Notes under the pieces: model-generated | The model's input: only the letters and a program-made list of their open reading frames with translations | Told to the model about the DNA's origin: nothing | Database searches by the model: none | Program-made: the position numbers and the translations under genes | Shown here: positions 34,778-43,503 of the stretch, piece after piece | How positions within the stretch are numbered: the stretch's first letter is position 1 | How the letters are laid out: the number at the start of each line of letters is the position of its first letter | DNA from: Geminicoccaceae bacterium | Lineage (GTDB): Bacteria; Pseudomonadota; Alphaproteobacteria; Geminicoccales; Geminicoccaceae | Reading direction: 5' to 3' | NCBI GenBank assembly: GCA_028285265.1 | Contig: JANQPX010000038.1 | Span: forward strand, 62,001-126,000 | DNA: 64,000 nt

Positions 34778-35944
34778 TCAAGATGCAGCTGGTCGCAAAA
34801 CCACGCCTTCTGGCACTTCACCGGTGGTGACCATACGCCAGAGTACGATCAGTAACTTGCGCGCCAAGGCGACAATCATCACCTTGCGTGTCGTCCTGCG
34901 GCCATCAGCAGTACGGGCTCGGTACCATTGGGCCAAAGCACTGTCCTTTTGGAACCACAACCAACGCCAGGCCAGCTGGATCATGCCACGGCGAACCCTT
35001 GCGCTGCCCGCTTTGGCGAGTCCTTTCTCGCGTCGCCGCTTCCCACTTTCGTCCGGCGATCCCGTCAGGCCAGCAAAGCGTGCCACCGCCCGCCGATCAC
35101 GTAAATCGCGTGACAACATCTCGTTAACCAGCATATCCGCAGTCTCGATGCCGATGCCCATTACTCTGGCCAGCAAACGCAGCATCGGATGCGTTCCCTT
35201 TTTTGGCGCTGCCGCCAGCTGATGGTTACGAGTTGCCTCGATCTCTTTGATCTGTTCCTTAACCAGACAGAGACGCGTCATGTCCCGCCGAAGTTCAGCC
35301 TGCGTGTTCGGTGGCATTGGTTCGTCATTCGGTGTGCGCAGTTCATCGAGATGTTCGGCAGCTCTGCGCAGGGTCGGCTTGAAGCCTCGGATGCCAAGCC
35401 GAGTCAGCGCGCCCTTCATTCGGTTGATGATCCTCGTGCGTTCCTCGACCAGACTCTGGTGCTCCCGGTTCGGGCGCTTGGCATCTTCCTCGTCGAGGGT
35501 CGGGATCGCTGCCATGCTGCAATGGTTAGCTTCACCGCGCAGCCAGCCGAGAAAGGAGCGTTTGAGTAGTCTAGTGTCGAGCCGGTCGGTCTTGGCGCGC
35601 CGATGCTCACGCGACACCGCCACGCTCGATGAATGGATAACATGAGCCTCAACCCCTCGAGCCCGCAGCCAACGGGCGAGCCAGAAACCATCTCGGCCGG
35701 CTTCATAAGCGACCGTGATCCGTGTGACCTTGCAGCCAGCCTTCAGGGCTTCATCCCGCCAGCGATGCAGCAGATCGAGCAAATCATGTTCATCCGAATC
35801 CAGCTTCTTCAGCGGCCGGCGTTCGACGCCTGGCACAATCCCGGCGACCAGCCAGCTTGATTGGCTCATCTCGACCACCGCGACCACCGTGCTATCTTGA
35901 TCAAAGACGGTGAGGCACTTGTTCAATCCATTGGCGTTGGGCAT
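34778..35944 (-). CDS. IS110-family transposase/recombinase
   Basis: About 388 residues. The N-terminal DEDD/RuvC-like domain (about 10-160) shows VVAVVEMSQSSW, TVAYEAGRDGFWLARWL and REHRRAKTDRLDTRLL. After a coiled stretch, the C-terminal Transposase_20 domain holds LLARVMGIGIETADML and the serine-bearing segment AGLTGSPDESGKRRREKG, then SARVRRGMIQLAWRW. ATG 35944 begins the family-like sequence; the frame extends to 35983. Length and motifs are complete, so the enzyme may be active. Confidence 0.93.
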   Translation of the reverse strand: MPNANGLNKCLTVFDQDSTVVAVVEMSQSSWLVAGIVPGVERRPLKKLDSDEHDLLDLLHRWRDEALKAGCKVTRITVAYEAGRDGFWLARWLRARGVEAHVIHSSSVAVSREHRRAKTDRLDTRLLKRSFLGWLRGEANHCSMAAIPTLDEEDAKRPNREHQSLVEERTRIINRMKGALTRLGIRGFKPTLRRAAEHLDELRTPNDEPMPPNTQAELRRDMTRLCLVKEQIKEIEATRNHQLAAAPKKGTHPMLRLLARVMGIGIETADMLVNEMLSRDLRDRRAVARFAGLTGSPDESGKRRREKGLAKAGSARVRRGMIQLAWRWLWFQKDSALAQWYRARTADGRRTTRKVMIVALARKLLIVLWRMVTTGEVPEGVVLRPAAS

Positions 35945-36030
35945 GGGAGTACTCCGTCGGTTGCGAAGCGACGAGCGTGCCACAGCCTCGCCGCCTGCCC
36001 CATACCATCTCTATGGTCATCGGGCTTCGA

Positions 36031-36552
36031 GAATTGATCAGCAAGCGTCCTGGGAACACCGCCATAGGCAACTCTGGCGGCAGGGTTCCGATAGAGCTGA
36101 CGACCATCACGATGAAAAAGCGAAATCATGACGGACGTGTGCAAGAGGGCGTCAGCGCTCCGCACGGTTTCGGGATCACTGGCTTCAATCTCCAGCCCCT
36201 CGCACAGCATCGCCATCCGCCCGTCGTTGAGACGATACCCGCGGAAGATGACGCGCAGCGTCACAGCCGAGCCACTGGGATAAAGGGTCCATAACTCAGA
36301 AAATTCAGCATCTCGGACGATAAAGTCTTCGCGATATTGATCGAGGCGTTGCCGTACCGCAGGCGACATGTCGGTACCGAGATCACGAGCACACAGGGCT
36401 TCAATCGTGTCGGCCTGCCAAACGTCGAGTGCGGCCTTGTTCGCCCAGAGGACGCGCTGCTCGTCAAAGTCATAAACCCAAAGTGCTGTGGTTAGGCGAT
36501 CGGCGAGTCCGTGAGCCAATATCGTCCCAAACTCACCCAGATTATCCTTCAC
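36031..36552 (-). pseudogene. PAS sensor histidine kinase, 5' part (gene split by IS110)
   Basis: 174 codons from GTG 36552 (AGAGG upstream) to the insertion. The first PAS domain covers about residues 15-125 (ALWVYDFDEQRVLWANKAAL, then a regular PAS core), and the second begins at about 135 (TSVMISLFHRDGRQLYRNPAA). As it stands the frame reads on into the IS and stops at 35923, giving a 209-residue PAS-only protein. With the 3' part the intact protein would have had about 625 residues, no membrane segment, three PAS domains and a kinase core: a cytoplasmic sensor. Confidence 0.82.
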
Positions 36553-37454
36553 AAAACGACCTCTTTGCGATTACGCAGCGGCAGCTGACTTAGCCACTCG
36601 CATCGAAACAGACCAAAGCTGACCTTGGACCCAGTGGATCTTGACTGCGATTGTTGGACATGTGCGCAAGGTGTCCGCTAGCGCTTGCGAGATAGGCATT
36701 CGAAGAGCGTTGTCCCTATGACAATGCTCACAGGCTCGCGCGGACAAAACTAACCGGAATCTGTTGAGAAAGCTTGAATAAATGCGGTCCCAAGCGAGCC
36801 CACTCATGAAGCATACCAATGGGGTGCGCCCATGAGATGAAATCGATCAAGAGCGGACAGCCCCAGACCATGCACGATTTCTCCAACGGTTTGGTGCGGT
36901 TTGGTATGGCTGGTGTGAAACGAACTACCAAAATGAGCGAGATCTACGCTCGTGGCAGCAGCATTCGATATCGGTGCATCGAGTCGCCTCGCATCGACAT
37001 CTTTGAGAACGCCGGTTGTTTTCGAGAGCGCTTTTGCATTTTGTATTGAATGTGGGCATCGCATCCGAAGCATGGGATCAATTGATACTTTACAGAATTC
37101 TTACCCTACCTTTTAACGGCTTGGTAATATTTAGGGTTCAATTTGTTAAGCGTTGATGAATAAAGAAAAGGAGATGACACCCATGCCGCAACAACGGTCA
37201 AGGATATCTCCCAACAATCCACCGTCCAATGGAGGCGCCGCACTTCCTGTTCCGCCAATTGGCATGCTCACAATAAAAGCGACATGCCAAAACCGAAGTA
37301 AAAAGCCAGCGATCTTCCGTAGCAAGCAGCAGTGGTCATGGTTTGACGAGACGGGGCCACCGGAGGTTAGTCTTGACCGGACTACAGAGTGCTTTTGTTC
37401 AACACTCAGATCGTCATCGAGCTCCTTACCCGCGATTGTCGATATCTGCCAACC
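36553..37454. other. 900-base stretch without a supported gene
   Basis: Short frames exist on both strands. A minus-strand frame (36571-36819) ends 18 bases before the kinase start, and a plus-strand frame (37156-37458) has a ribosome-like AAAGGAG before an internal ATG. Neither shows a domain. The AT-rich block at 37080-37150 looks promoter-like. Confidence 0.45.
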
Positions 37455-38366
37455 CTAGCTGGTGTCGATGGCGCGGCATAACCGTTTAGGTTTCCAGTTG
37501 GGATTATTGGCAGCGGCGATCGGATACTCATCTAGATCTTCAGCGATATGGCTGGGTCCATCGAAACCTTCGCGGAGTTCCCTTAAAGCATGGCCATACC
37601 GTTCCGCTTGATCCATATGAATGCGAAAATGCGTCAGAATCAGTTGTTGAACGCCAATCCTCTTGGCCATATCGGCGATTTCTGGAGGGGTCGGGGCGGT
37701 CTCACGCATGAAATCAGAAACTTGGATTTCATCGCTCAAGCGATAACACCAATGCAAAAGCGTATCGGCGTCTTGAGCCAAGGCTTCCAGATCCTTGGTC
37801 AAACCAGCGTCCCCTGAATAAACAAACTTCTCGTCGTCATCGTTCACAGCATAAGCCATACAGGTCAGAAAAGGCTGTGCGTGAGGAACTGCGCAAGATG
37901 AGAGTGACCAACCCCGTTCTTCAAACGCAAAACCAGGTTCGATCTCAATCACCTCGGGCGCCGGCCAAGAACGCGGCAACTTACCGCCTCTTGCCAGCCA
38001 GACTTCTTGGCTGCCTTTCAGTTCTGTCCGTGCGATCAAATCATGCACAAACAAACCGTTACGACCGAAGAGCTTCGATGTAATTTCTTTGATCGGCTCG
38101 GGACCAAACACCTTGATAGGCGTACCGCCCTCGTCCCAAGCAGCGTGCACGAGACGTCCGTAGTCCATCATGTGATCGGAATGGAGATGGGTGAAAAATA
38201 GATAGTCGATGTCTGAGGGCCTGAACCCAGCCTCAACCAACCGGCTGACAACACCACCACCGCAATCGAACAGGATACGGTGCCCCGCAACTTCGAGCAG
38301 ATAACCCGAAGAGGCGCGGCGTGCGTAGGCCTCGGGTGAGCCGGAACCTAGAATAGTGAGTTTCAT
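37455..38366 (-). CDS. MBL-fold metallo-hydrolase (RNase Z/arylsulfatase-like)
   Basis: A 303-residue cytoplasmic metallo-beta-lactamase-fold protein. The metal motif is THLHSDHMMDYG (about 60-71), with further ligands in VPHAQP (about 163), YSGDAG (Asp) and LILTHFRIH. The layout resembles RNase Z-like and PqsE/AtsA-type hydrolases. An MBL-fold arylsulfatase is known from a marine bacterium, and this gene sits directly after a sulfatase gene with ATGA overlap, so an ester-hydrolysing role on a sulfate or phosphate ester product is plausible. It lacks the extra domain of alkylsulfatases (SdsA type). The substrate is unknown. Confidence 0.85.
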   Translation of the reverse strand: MKLTILGSGSPEAYARRASSGYLLEVAGHRILFDCGGGVVSRLVEAGFRPSDIDYLFFTHLHSDHMMDYGRLVHAAWDEGGTPIKVFGPEPIKEITSKLFGRNGLFVHDLIARTELKGSQEVWLARGGKLPRSWPAPEVIEIEPGFAFEERGWSLSSCAVPHAQPFLTCMAYAVNDDDEKFVYSGDAGLTKDLEALAQDADTLLHWCYRLSDEIQVSDFMRETAPTPPEIADMAKRIGVQQLILTHFRIHMDQAERYGHALRELREGFDGPSHIAEDLDEYPIAAANNPNWKPKRLCRAIDTS

Positions 38367-39793
38367 CGATGGATCTCCGGCGGTGGAGTCGCCGCAGGCG
38401 CGCCGAGGGTTACAGCCTTCTCGCGGCCGCCGTAGCGTTCAACCATCAAAGCCTGATCAGCAAAGGCCTGATCATTGACCGTGTCAACATCAACGATCGT
38501 GCGAAGGGCCTCTTCCATACTTTTCAACACGTCCGCATAGGCAGGATCATCTGCAAGATCCCTCTCCTCCTCAGGATCTGCTTTTAGATCGAATAGCTCG
38601 GGTGAAAAGCCGACATAATGGTTGAGCTTGAAACGGCCTCGTTTCAACATGAAGGCGCCTGAAACTGCACCGACCGCATGATACTCGCTAAAGATCGGCC
38701 GCTCTGCATCGAAAGACTCCATAGCAAGCGCCGGCAGGGGTTGCCCTTGGGAAGCAAATTCGAGCCCGAAATGATCGGGAATTGTTGCCGACACGTCGAG
38801 CAGGCTTGCAGGCGTCTCACAAAGGCCGATCGGGATCTCCGGCCCTGCGATGATCAGCGGAATAGAAACACTCTCTTGATACAGATTGGACTTACCCCAA
38901 AGACCACGTGCGCCGACATTGTCGCCATGGTCAGAGGTGTAAATGATTGTCGTATCGTTACCGAAACCGGCGTTGTTCAGCCCCTCGAGCACGCGGCCAA
39001 CATTGTGGTCGAGCCAGGAGCACAGGCCATAGTAGGCAGCGATTGCTGACAGCCTTTCATCGGCATCCCGAAACTTCGCCTCGGTATCCGCCATTGCATT
39101 CTGTTTCTCCACCCAAGGATGCCTTTGATAACCAGTACTAGGATGCAATTTCACCGCAGGCAGGCCATCCTTTGGATAGAGATCAAAGAATGGCTGAGGC
39201 ACAACTAATGGAAAATGCGGAGCGACCAGTCCAACGAACAAGCACCACGGTTGCCGATCACCAAGCTCACTCCGCTCATTGAACCAAGCGATAGTGCGCT
39301 CGACAACAGCATCGTCGTAATCGGTGTAGTTGCTCGATCCTGGCCCGATATAATCCCCCAACATACGACCTGGCATGTTGAGCCGTTCATTTTCGTTCCG
39401 AATAGATGCCCATACCATGCCGACGCCTCCAGCGACCTGCATGGCGATATGCTCGACATCAAAGCCCGCCGGATCGTCATCGTGGCGGTAATGCAACTTA
39501 CCAATACTCTCGACAGGTATCCCCGCTGTCTGGAGCATATGCCCCCAACCCTTGGGTTCGCCAATATAGGGCATTGCATTGTCCCAAAGGCGGATTTGAT
39601 GAACGTATTGGCCTGCGGCAAATGCAGCACGCGCCGGGACGCAAATCGGGGACGGCGTATAGGCGTCAGTAAAGCGCATGCCCTTCGCTGCCAACGCATC
39701 GAGATTTGGAGTCTTAACAAACGGATGGCCGGCGCAGCCCATGGCTCGCGCTTGGTGCTCGTCGGACATAATGACCAGAAGGTTTGATGTCAT
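38363..39793 (-). CDS. Type I (Cys-type) sulfatase, cytoplasmic
   Basis: A 476-residue alkaline-phosphatase-superfamily sulfatase. The formylglycine motif is PICVPARA, with Cys51 and Arg55. The first metal site is in VIMSDEHQARAMG, and the second in YTSDHGDNVG. The protein has no signal peptide, so it acts on a sulfate ester inside the cell. The family also includes choline sulfatases and phosphonate monoester hydrolases, which cannot be excluded. The gene overlaps marR upstream by 4 bases (ATGA) and the MBL gene downstream by 4. Activity needs Cys-to-formylglycine conversion, and no maturase (FGE or anSME) gene is in the window. Confidence 0.92.
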   Translation of the reverse strand: MTSNLLVIMSDEHQARAMGCAGHPFVKTPNLDALAAKGMRFTDAYTPSPICVPARAAFAAGQYVHQIRLWDNAMPYIGEPKGWGHMLQTAGIPVESIGKLHYRHDDDPAGFDVEHIAMQVAGGVGMVWASIRNENERLNMPGRMLGDYIGPGSSNYTDYDDAVVERTIAWFNERSELGDRQPWCLFVGLVAPHFPLVVPQPFFDLYPKDGLPAVKLHPSTGYQRHPWVEKQNAMADTEAKFRDADERLSAIAAYYGLCSWLDHNVGRVLEGLNNAGFGNDTTIIYTSDHGDNVGARGLWGKSNLYQESVSIPLIIAGPEIPIGLCETPASLLDVSATIPDHFGLEFASQGQPLPALAMESFDAERPIFSEYHAVGAVSGAFMLKRGRFKLNHYVGFSPELFDLKADPEEERDLADDPAYADVLKSMEEALRTIVDVDTVNDQAFADQALMVERYGGREKAVTLGAPAATPPPEIHR

Positions 39794-40287
39794 CTCCCCT
39801 CCTCTCCCCGGTCTTCTGCCGCGACTTCAAGCTTGTCGAGCACTTGGTAAAAGACGCCAAGTTCATGCTCGTTGAGGGCCGAACGAAGACGGTGCTGCCG
39901 TTTCCGCATCCTCGGGAGGGTCTTCTCGAATAAGGTTTTCCCCTCGGGGCTCAAACTCAAGTGCTGCACCCGTTGGTCAAACTCATCCTGTTTCGACATG
40001 ACCAGATCTTCAGCGATGAGTGATTTCAAATTCCGGCTGAGCAGTCCCTTGTCCAAAGCGGCAATTCTGGCGAGGTCAGACAAGCGAGTTTGTCCGGCTG
40101 CGCCAACGAGCGCGAGGATTCGCCATTGGGAGAGTGTCAGTCCTGCATAACGACGCAACATGGCGCCAGCCTGGGCATTAAGCTTCGCCTGCACCCGCGA
40201 CAGACGATAGGTGAGGAATTGATGCAGTGGCAGAACCTCGGCGGCCTCCACTGACTTTTGCTCATTATTGGCATTTGATTCGTTCAT
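39790..40287 (-). CDS. MarR-family regulator of the organosulfate locus
   Basis: 165 residues. The winged helix-turn-helix (about 50-120) reads GLTLSQWRILALVG, TRLSDLARIAALDKGLLSRNLKSL and the wing VMSKQDEFDQRVQHLSLSPEGK. Dimerisation helices flank it. MarR proteins usually repress divergent and own genes until they bind a small aromatic or acidic ligand. It is first in the MarR-sulfatase-MBL operon and faces tctC at 40382. Two matching palindromes in between are the likely binding sites. Confidence 0.92.
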   Translation of the reverse strand: MNESNANNEQKSVEAAEVLPLHQFLTYRLSRVQAKLNAQAGAMLRRYAGLTLSQWRILALVGAAGQTRLSDLARIAALDKGLLSRNLKSLIAEDLVMSKQDEFDQRVQHLSLSPEGKTLFEKTLPRMRKRQHRLRSALNEHELGVFYQVLDKLEVAAEDRGEEGR

Positions 40288-40307
40288 CCCCTGATCGTCC
40301 GCGCTTT

Positions 40308-40342
40308 AAGTTGATCCGTCAACTTTATATTTGACCGATCAA
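40308..40342. promoter_or_regulatory. Tandem operator, probable MarR sites
   Basis: Two related palindromes: AAGTTGATCCGTCAACTT at 40308-40325 and TTGACCGATCAA at 40331-40342. Both have the form TTGA-N4-TCAA, and their centres are 20 bases apart, about two helical turns, so dimers could bind the same face. They lie between the marR start (40287) and the tctC start (40382). The sequence TTTATATTTG between them may belong to a promoter. Confidence 0.72.
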
Positions 40343-40381
40343 CTATTTTGTGGCTGGTTGGTCGTCAAAAGGGAGGTGAAG

Positions 40382-41329
40382 ATGAAGAATTTTCTGGGAC
40401 AGACGATCGCTGCCGTTGGTTTTTTTGCGGTTGCATCAAGCGCTATGGCCGAAACGTGGAATCCGCCCGGGCCGATCAAGTTTTTGATCGCCTTCGCGGC
40501 AGGCGGCGGCGCTGACACCCAAGCTCGCATGATCGCCACCGAGCTCGAAGCTGCAAAGGGCTGGAAGATCATTCCAGAACAGGCGACGGGCAAGGGCGGA
40601 CTTAACGCTGTAAAAGCGCTAGGCGCTGCACCCAAGGATGGAACCACTATCGCGATGATCGTAACCGAGTCGCTCGGTTATAATATGCGGGCTTCTGGTG
40701 CCGGAGGGCCCGATGCGGCAACGCCCATTACAACAACAGCTGGTTCTGAAATGGCTGTCGTCGCCTTATCGAGTAAGGGATACAAAACACTCGGTGACGT
40801 CATCGAAGCTGCTAAAGGCGGCGACGCCATCCGCTTCGGTGCCATGAGCCCAGCTCTTGCCGATCTTGCCTATATTATTGGCAAGGAAAATGATGTCGAC
40901 TTCAATATTGTTCAGGTCAAAGGCGGCAAGGCCGTGATGAATGGATTGAATGCTGGCGATATGGACGTCGGCTTCGGCGCGGGGATCCAGGCGAAGGCCG
41001 TTGCCGCCGGCGAAATGGTCGAGCTGGCGTCAGCCAAAAGCGTTCCACTCGTTGGCACGCCTGATGCGCCTATGCTTACGGAGTATGGTGTTGAATTTAC
41101 CAACGACACAATGTTCTTGATCGCCGGGCCTGGGGGCATGGACCCAGCGGCGCGTGACGCTATTGCTGCCGCCGTGGCTGAGGTGCTCACTACTGAGGGC
41201 TCGGAAGCAGCAGGGTTCATTACCAAGGGTTTTGGAGGCGTAAAAATGCATGCTGGTGATGAACTTACCACTATGATTCAGGATGCTTATGACCAAGCCG
41301 GCGGCCTGCTCGAGGCCTCTTCAGAGTAG
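40382..41329 (+). CDS. tctC: TTT periplasmic binding protein TctC/Bug (system 3)
   Basis: About 315 residues. The signal peptide is at 1-23 (ending SSAMAET). The ligand loops are FAAGGGADTQAR, EQATGKGGLNAV and FGAMSPALADLA. GGGAGGTGAAG lies directly before ATG 40382, which is preferred over the longer frame from 40331 that would start within the operator. The first loop differs from those of systems 1 and 2 (GGGAD rather than GGGTD). With sulfatase genes on both sides, the ligand may be an anionic sulfate ester. Confidence 0.92.
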   Translation: MKNFLGQTIAAVGFFAVASSAMAETWNPPGPIKFLIAFAAGGGADTQARMIATELEAAKGWKIIPEQATGKGGLNAVKALGAAPKDGTTIAMIVTESLGYNMRASGAGGPDAATPITTTAGSEMAVVALSSKGYKTLGDVIEAAKGGDAIRFGAMSPALADLAYIIGKENDVDFNIVQVKGGKAVMNGLNAGDMDVGFGAGIQAKAVAAGEMVELASAKSVPLVGTPDAPMLTEYGVEFTNDTMFLIAGPGGMDPAARDAIAAAVAEVLTTEGSEAAGFITKGFGGVKMHAGDELTTMIQDAYDQAGGLLEASSE

Positions 41330-41339
41330 ATACTGACAG

Positions 41340-41360
41340 GGCGCGGGAGCCTCCCGCGCC
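41340..41360 (+). other. Intercistronic GC-rich hairpin between tctC and tctB
   Basis: Perfect 10-base arms GGCGCGGGAG and CTCCCGCGCC around a single base (effectively a shorter stem with a small loop). It begins 11 bases after the tctC stop and has no T-run. Such a stem can protect the tctC message and lower downstream expression, giving more binding protein than permease. Confidence 0.6.
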
Positions 41361-41380
41361 ACCATCCGGATAGAACGGAT

Positions 41381-41932
41381 TTGGCCCGGTTCTTCACGTC
41401 AAACCACCTGCTCGGGGCCGTCTGTATCGCAGCAGCAATCCTGGCCCTAATCGTCTGGATTCCACTCGACATCGAGACAGGCCTCATCGAAAAAGTGCGG
41501 CGCCAAGTCCAAATCGGCGACTCGCTTCTACCAACACTCGCCTGCGGCTTCGTCATTTTTGGAGGGGCTCTTCTTCTTGTTGAACCAACGAAAGAAGACA
41601 AGCAAGGTTTATCGCGAGACAACCTCTATTTTCTGTTGATCCTTTGCCTACTCCTTGTTGTCGCCTTTGCGGTCATGCGTTGGTTCGGACCGTTTCTTGT
41701 TTGGTCGCTAACGGAAGACGGCGTCTATCGTACCCTCCGCGACACGACACCTTGGAAACATCTGGGTTTTGTCACTGGAGGCACCCTTCTTGTCGCTGGA
41801 ATTATAGCGCTCGTTGAGGGCCGCGTGACCTTCAGGGGAGTGTTAATCGGCCTCCTTTCGACCCTCGCCCTGATCGCCGTTTATGACCTCCCCTTTGAGG
41901 ATCTATTGCTACCGCCGAATGGCGACGTTTGA
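41381..41932 (+). CDS. tctB: TTT transporter small permease TctB (system 3)
   Basis: 183 residues with four hydrophobic helices (about 9-27, 48-66, 76-103 as a pair, 125-165). TTG 41381 appears to be the start; there is no upstream ATG in frame after the hairpin and the first helix follows directly. Its stop shares one base with the tctA start (TGATG). The call rests on topology and position. Confidence 0.85.
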   Translation: MARFFTSNHLLGAVCIAAAILALIVWIPLDIETGLIEKVRRQVQIGDSLLPTLACGFVIFGGALLLVEPTKEDKQGLSRDNLYFLLILCLLLVVAFAVMRWFGPFLVWSLTEDGVYRTLRDTTPWKHLGFVTGGTLLVAGIIALVEGRVTFRGVLIGLLSTLALIAVYDLPFEDLLLPPNGDV

Positions 41933-43503
41933 TGGAAGTCGTTGACTATATCGGCCTCGGCATCCTAGCGGTCATTCAGGGTCCTACGATCCTCGGTATC
42001 CCTGCGACCCTATTGATGACGCTTTTCGGGTTTCTTCTGGGCATTCTGGTTGGGGCAACACCGGGGCTAGCCGGGCCCATGGCCATGGCGATCTCGCTGC
42101 CGATCCTGATATCAGTCTTTGGCTACACACCGGATGCGCTCTTGCCCGTCCTGGGCTTTCTGATTGGGGTAATGAAAGGCGCCACCATCGGCGGCGCTGT
42201 ACCGGCGATCCTTTTCAATACGCCGGGTACGCCTGACGCCTATATGACCACACTCGACGGCTATCCGATGACGCAAAGAGGTGAAGCCGGACGTGCCCTT
42301 CGGATCGCCCATCTCTCCTCGGCCTCAGGCGATACGGTCTCTGATATCGTTTTGATCCTCGCAGCCCCGTTCCTCGCCGTCATGGTCGAACATTATCTGG
42401 ATCTCCCGGAGAAGACGGCACTTTTGATCCTGTCGCTCGCCTTCATCGCTGCTGTCATTGGGAATTCAGTCGGCAAGGGACTCATTTCACTCGGTCTTGG
42501 CCTCTTTGCGGTCAGCATCGGAACGGGCGGTGACTTCTATCCACGTCTTAGTCTTGGCGCGCCGTCATTAGCATCAGGTTTTTCCGTGACATCGGTCGTC
42601 CTCGGTGTGCTGATTTTGGGTGAGATTTTCAAAAGCCTTGAGGACTTGCGCATGACGAAGCCGAAAGACGGCGCGACAATACTAGCGCCGCTTGAAGGCT
42701 CTCAGCGCATGCACCGAGGCGATATTGGTCGGATTGCTCCCTTCGTTGGGCGATCAGCGATTATCGGTACCGTGGTTGGAGCCCTTCCTGGTGTTGGCTC
42801 CACGCTCGCGGCCACGGTCGGCTACGCGTCTGGGCGACGGCTCCACGCGCGACAAGGCAGAACACCGAGCTTTGGTCAAGGTGCTCCTGAAGGCATCGCA
42901 TCGACCGAGGCTGCAAATTCCTCCGTCTCTGGTGCCAATCTCATACCCGTGCTGAGCCTTGGCATTCCCGGCAATGCTGCTGCCGTGTTCTTAATCCTCG
43001 CGATGGACAGCATCGGCGGCTTCAATCCCGGCCCGTCTGTCTTTCGCTTTACAACGGATGCGGTGAATCCCGAGCTTGTGATCGCCTTTGGCCTCTTCAC
43101 CACGATGATGTTCGCCAATCTTTTAAACTGGACAATCGGTGGCGCCTTCATGAGGGTGATCAGATTCTTGGCGCGTGCGCCCAAGGAGGCCCTGCTCCCG
43201 GTGGTCTTCCTCTTGACGGTGACGTCGATTTACGTCGGCAATCCAAAGCTCACAGAGATTGGTATCGCGGTCGGCTTTGGCGTCCTCGGCTACCTTATGC
43301 GAAGGCTGGATATCTCCCCACTACCTTTTGTCATCGCCTTTATCCTTGGATCGCGACTGGAGGATACAGCACGCCAAGCTTTCGACGCGACTGGGGCAGA
43401 TCCATTCTTCTTGTTCACAAGTCCAATCGCCCTCGCCTTCACTCTGCTCGCTGGTGTCATCATCGTGCTGTCGCTGCGTTCGAAAAGGAACCCTTCATCA
43501 TGA
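41932..43503 (+). CDS. tctA: TTT transporter large permease TctA (system 3)
   Basis: About 523 residues with the TctA blocks GATPGLAGPMAMAISLPI, FNTPGTPDAYMTTLDGYPMTQRG, GALPGVGSTLAATVGYASGRR and STEAANSSVSGANLIPVLSLGIPGN. Loop residues differ from systems 1 and 2 (NTPGTPDAYMT instead of AAAATA), so it is a distinct lineage. Its stop overlaps the second sulfatase start by 4 bases (ATGA), a strong sign that uptake and desulfation are one process. Confidence 0.94.
   Translation: MEVVDYIGLGILAVIQGPTILGIPATLLMTLFGFLLGILVGATPGLAGPMAMAISLPILISVFGYTPDALLPVLGFLIGVMKGATIGGAVPAILFNTPGTPDAYMTTLDGYPMTQRGEAGRALRIAHLSSASGDTVSDIVLILAAPFLAVMVEHYLDLPEKTALLILSLAFIAAVIGNSVGKGLISLGLGLFAVSIGTGGDFYPRLSLGAPSLASGFSVTSVVLGVLILGEIFKSLEDLRMTKPKDGATILAPLEGSQRMHRGDIGRIAPFVGRSAIIGTVVGALPGVGSTLAATVGYASGRRLHARQGRTPSFGQGAPEGIASTEAANSSVSGANLIPVLSLGIPGNAAAVFLILAMDSIGGFNPGPSVFRFTTDAVNPELVIAFGLFTTMMFANLLNWTIGGAFMRVIRFLARAPKEALLPVVFLLTVTSIYVGNPKLTEIGIAVGFGVLGYLMRRLDISPLPFVIAFILGSRLEDTARQAFDATGADPFFLFTSPIALAFTLLAGVIIVLSLRSKRNPSS

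Larger units (their letters stand above)
34462..36030 (-). mobile_element. IS110-family insertion sequence interrupting a histidine kinase gene
   Basis: About 1569 bases. The ends were placed by requiring the kinase frame to close up: joining bases before 34462 to those from 36031 restores an uninterrupted frame reading LADQF-ELDTKSP. The trinucleotide GAA is present at both junctions (34462-34464 and 36031-36033), so the ends are uncertain by up to three bases. There are no long terminal inverted repeats and no larger target duplication, as is usual for IS110. The non-coding flanks are very unequal: 86 bases before and about 316 bases after the transposase. Confidence 0.82.

Noticed and set aside
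36571..36819. Minus-strand frame just before the kinase gene, considered as a PilZ-like protein
   Set aside because: Only a vague resemblance at the C-terminal end; the N-terminal PilZ arginine motif is absent in all three frames.
37156..37458. Plus-strand 100-codon frame with AAAGGAG upstream
   Set aside because: The ribosome-like site is good, but the product is a Ser/Pro-rich sequence without domain or transmembrane features, and it runs into the MBL gene. Kept only as a possibility.
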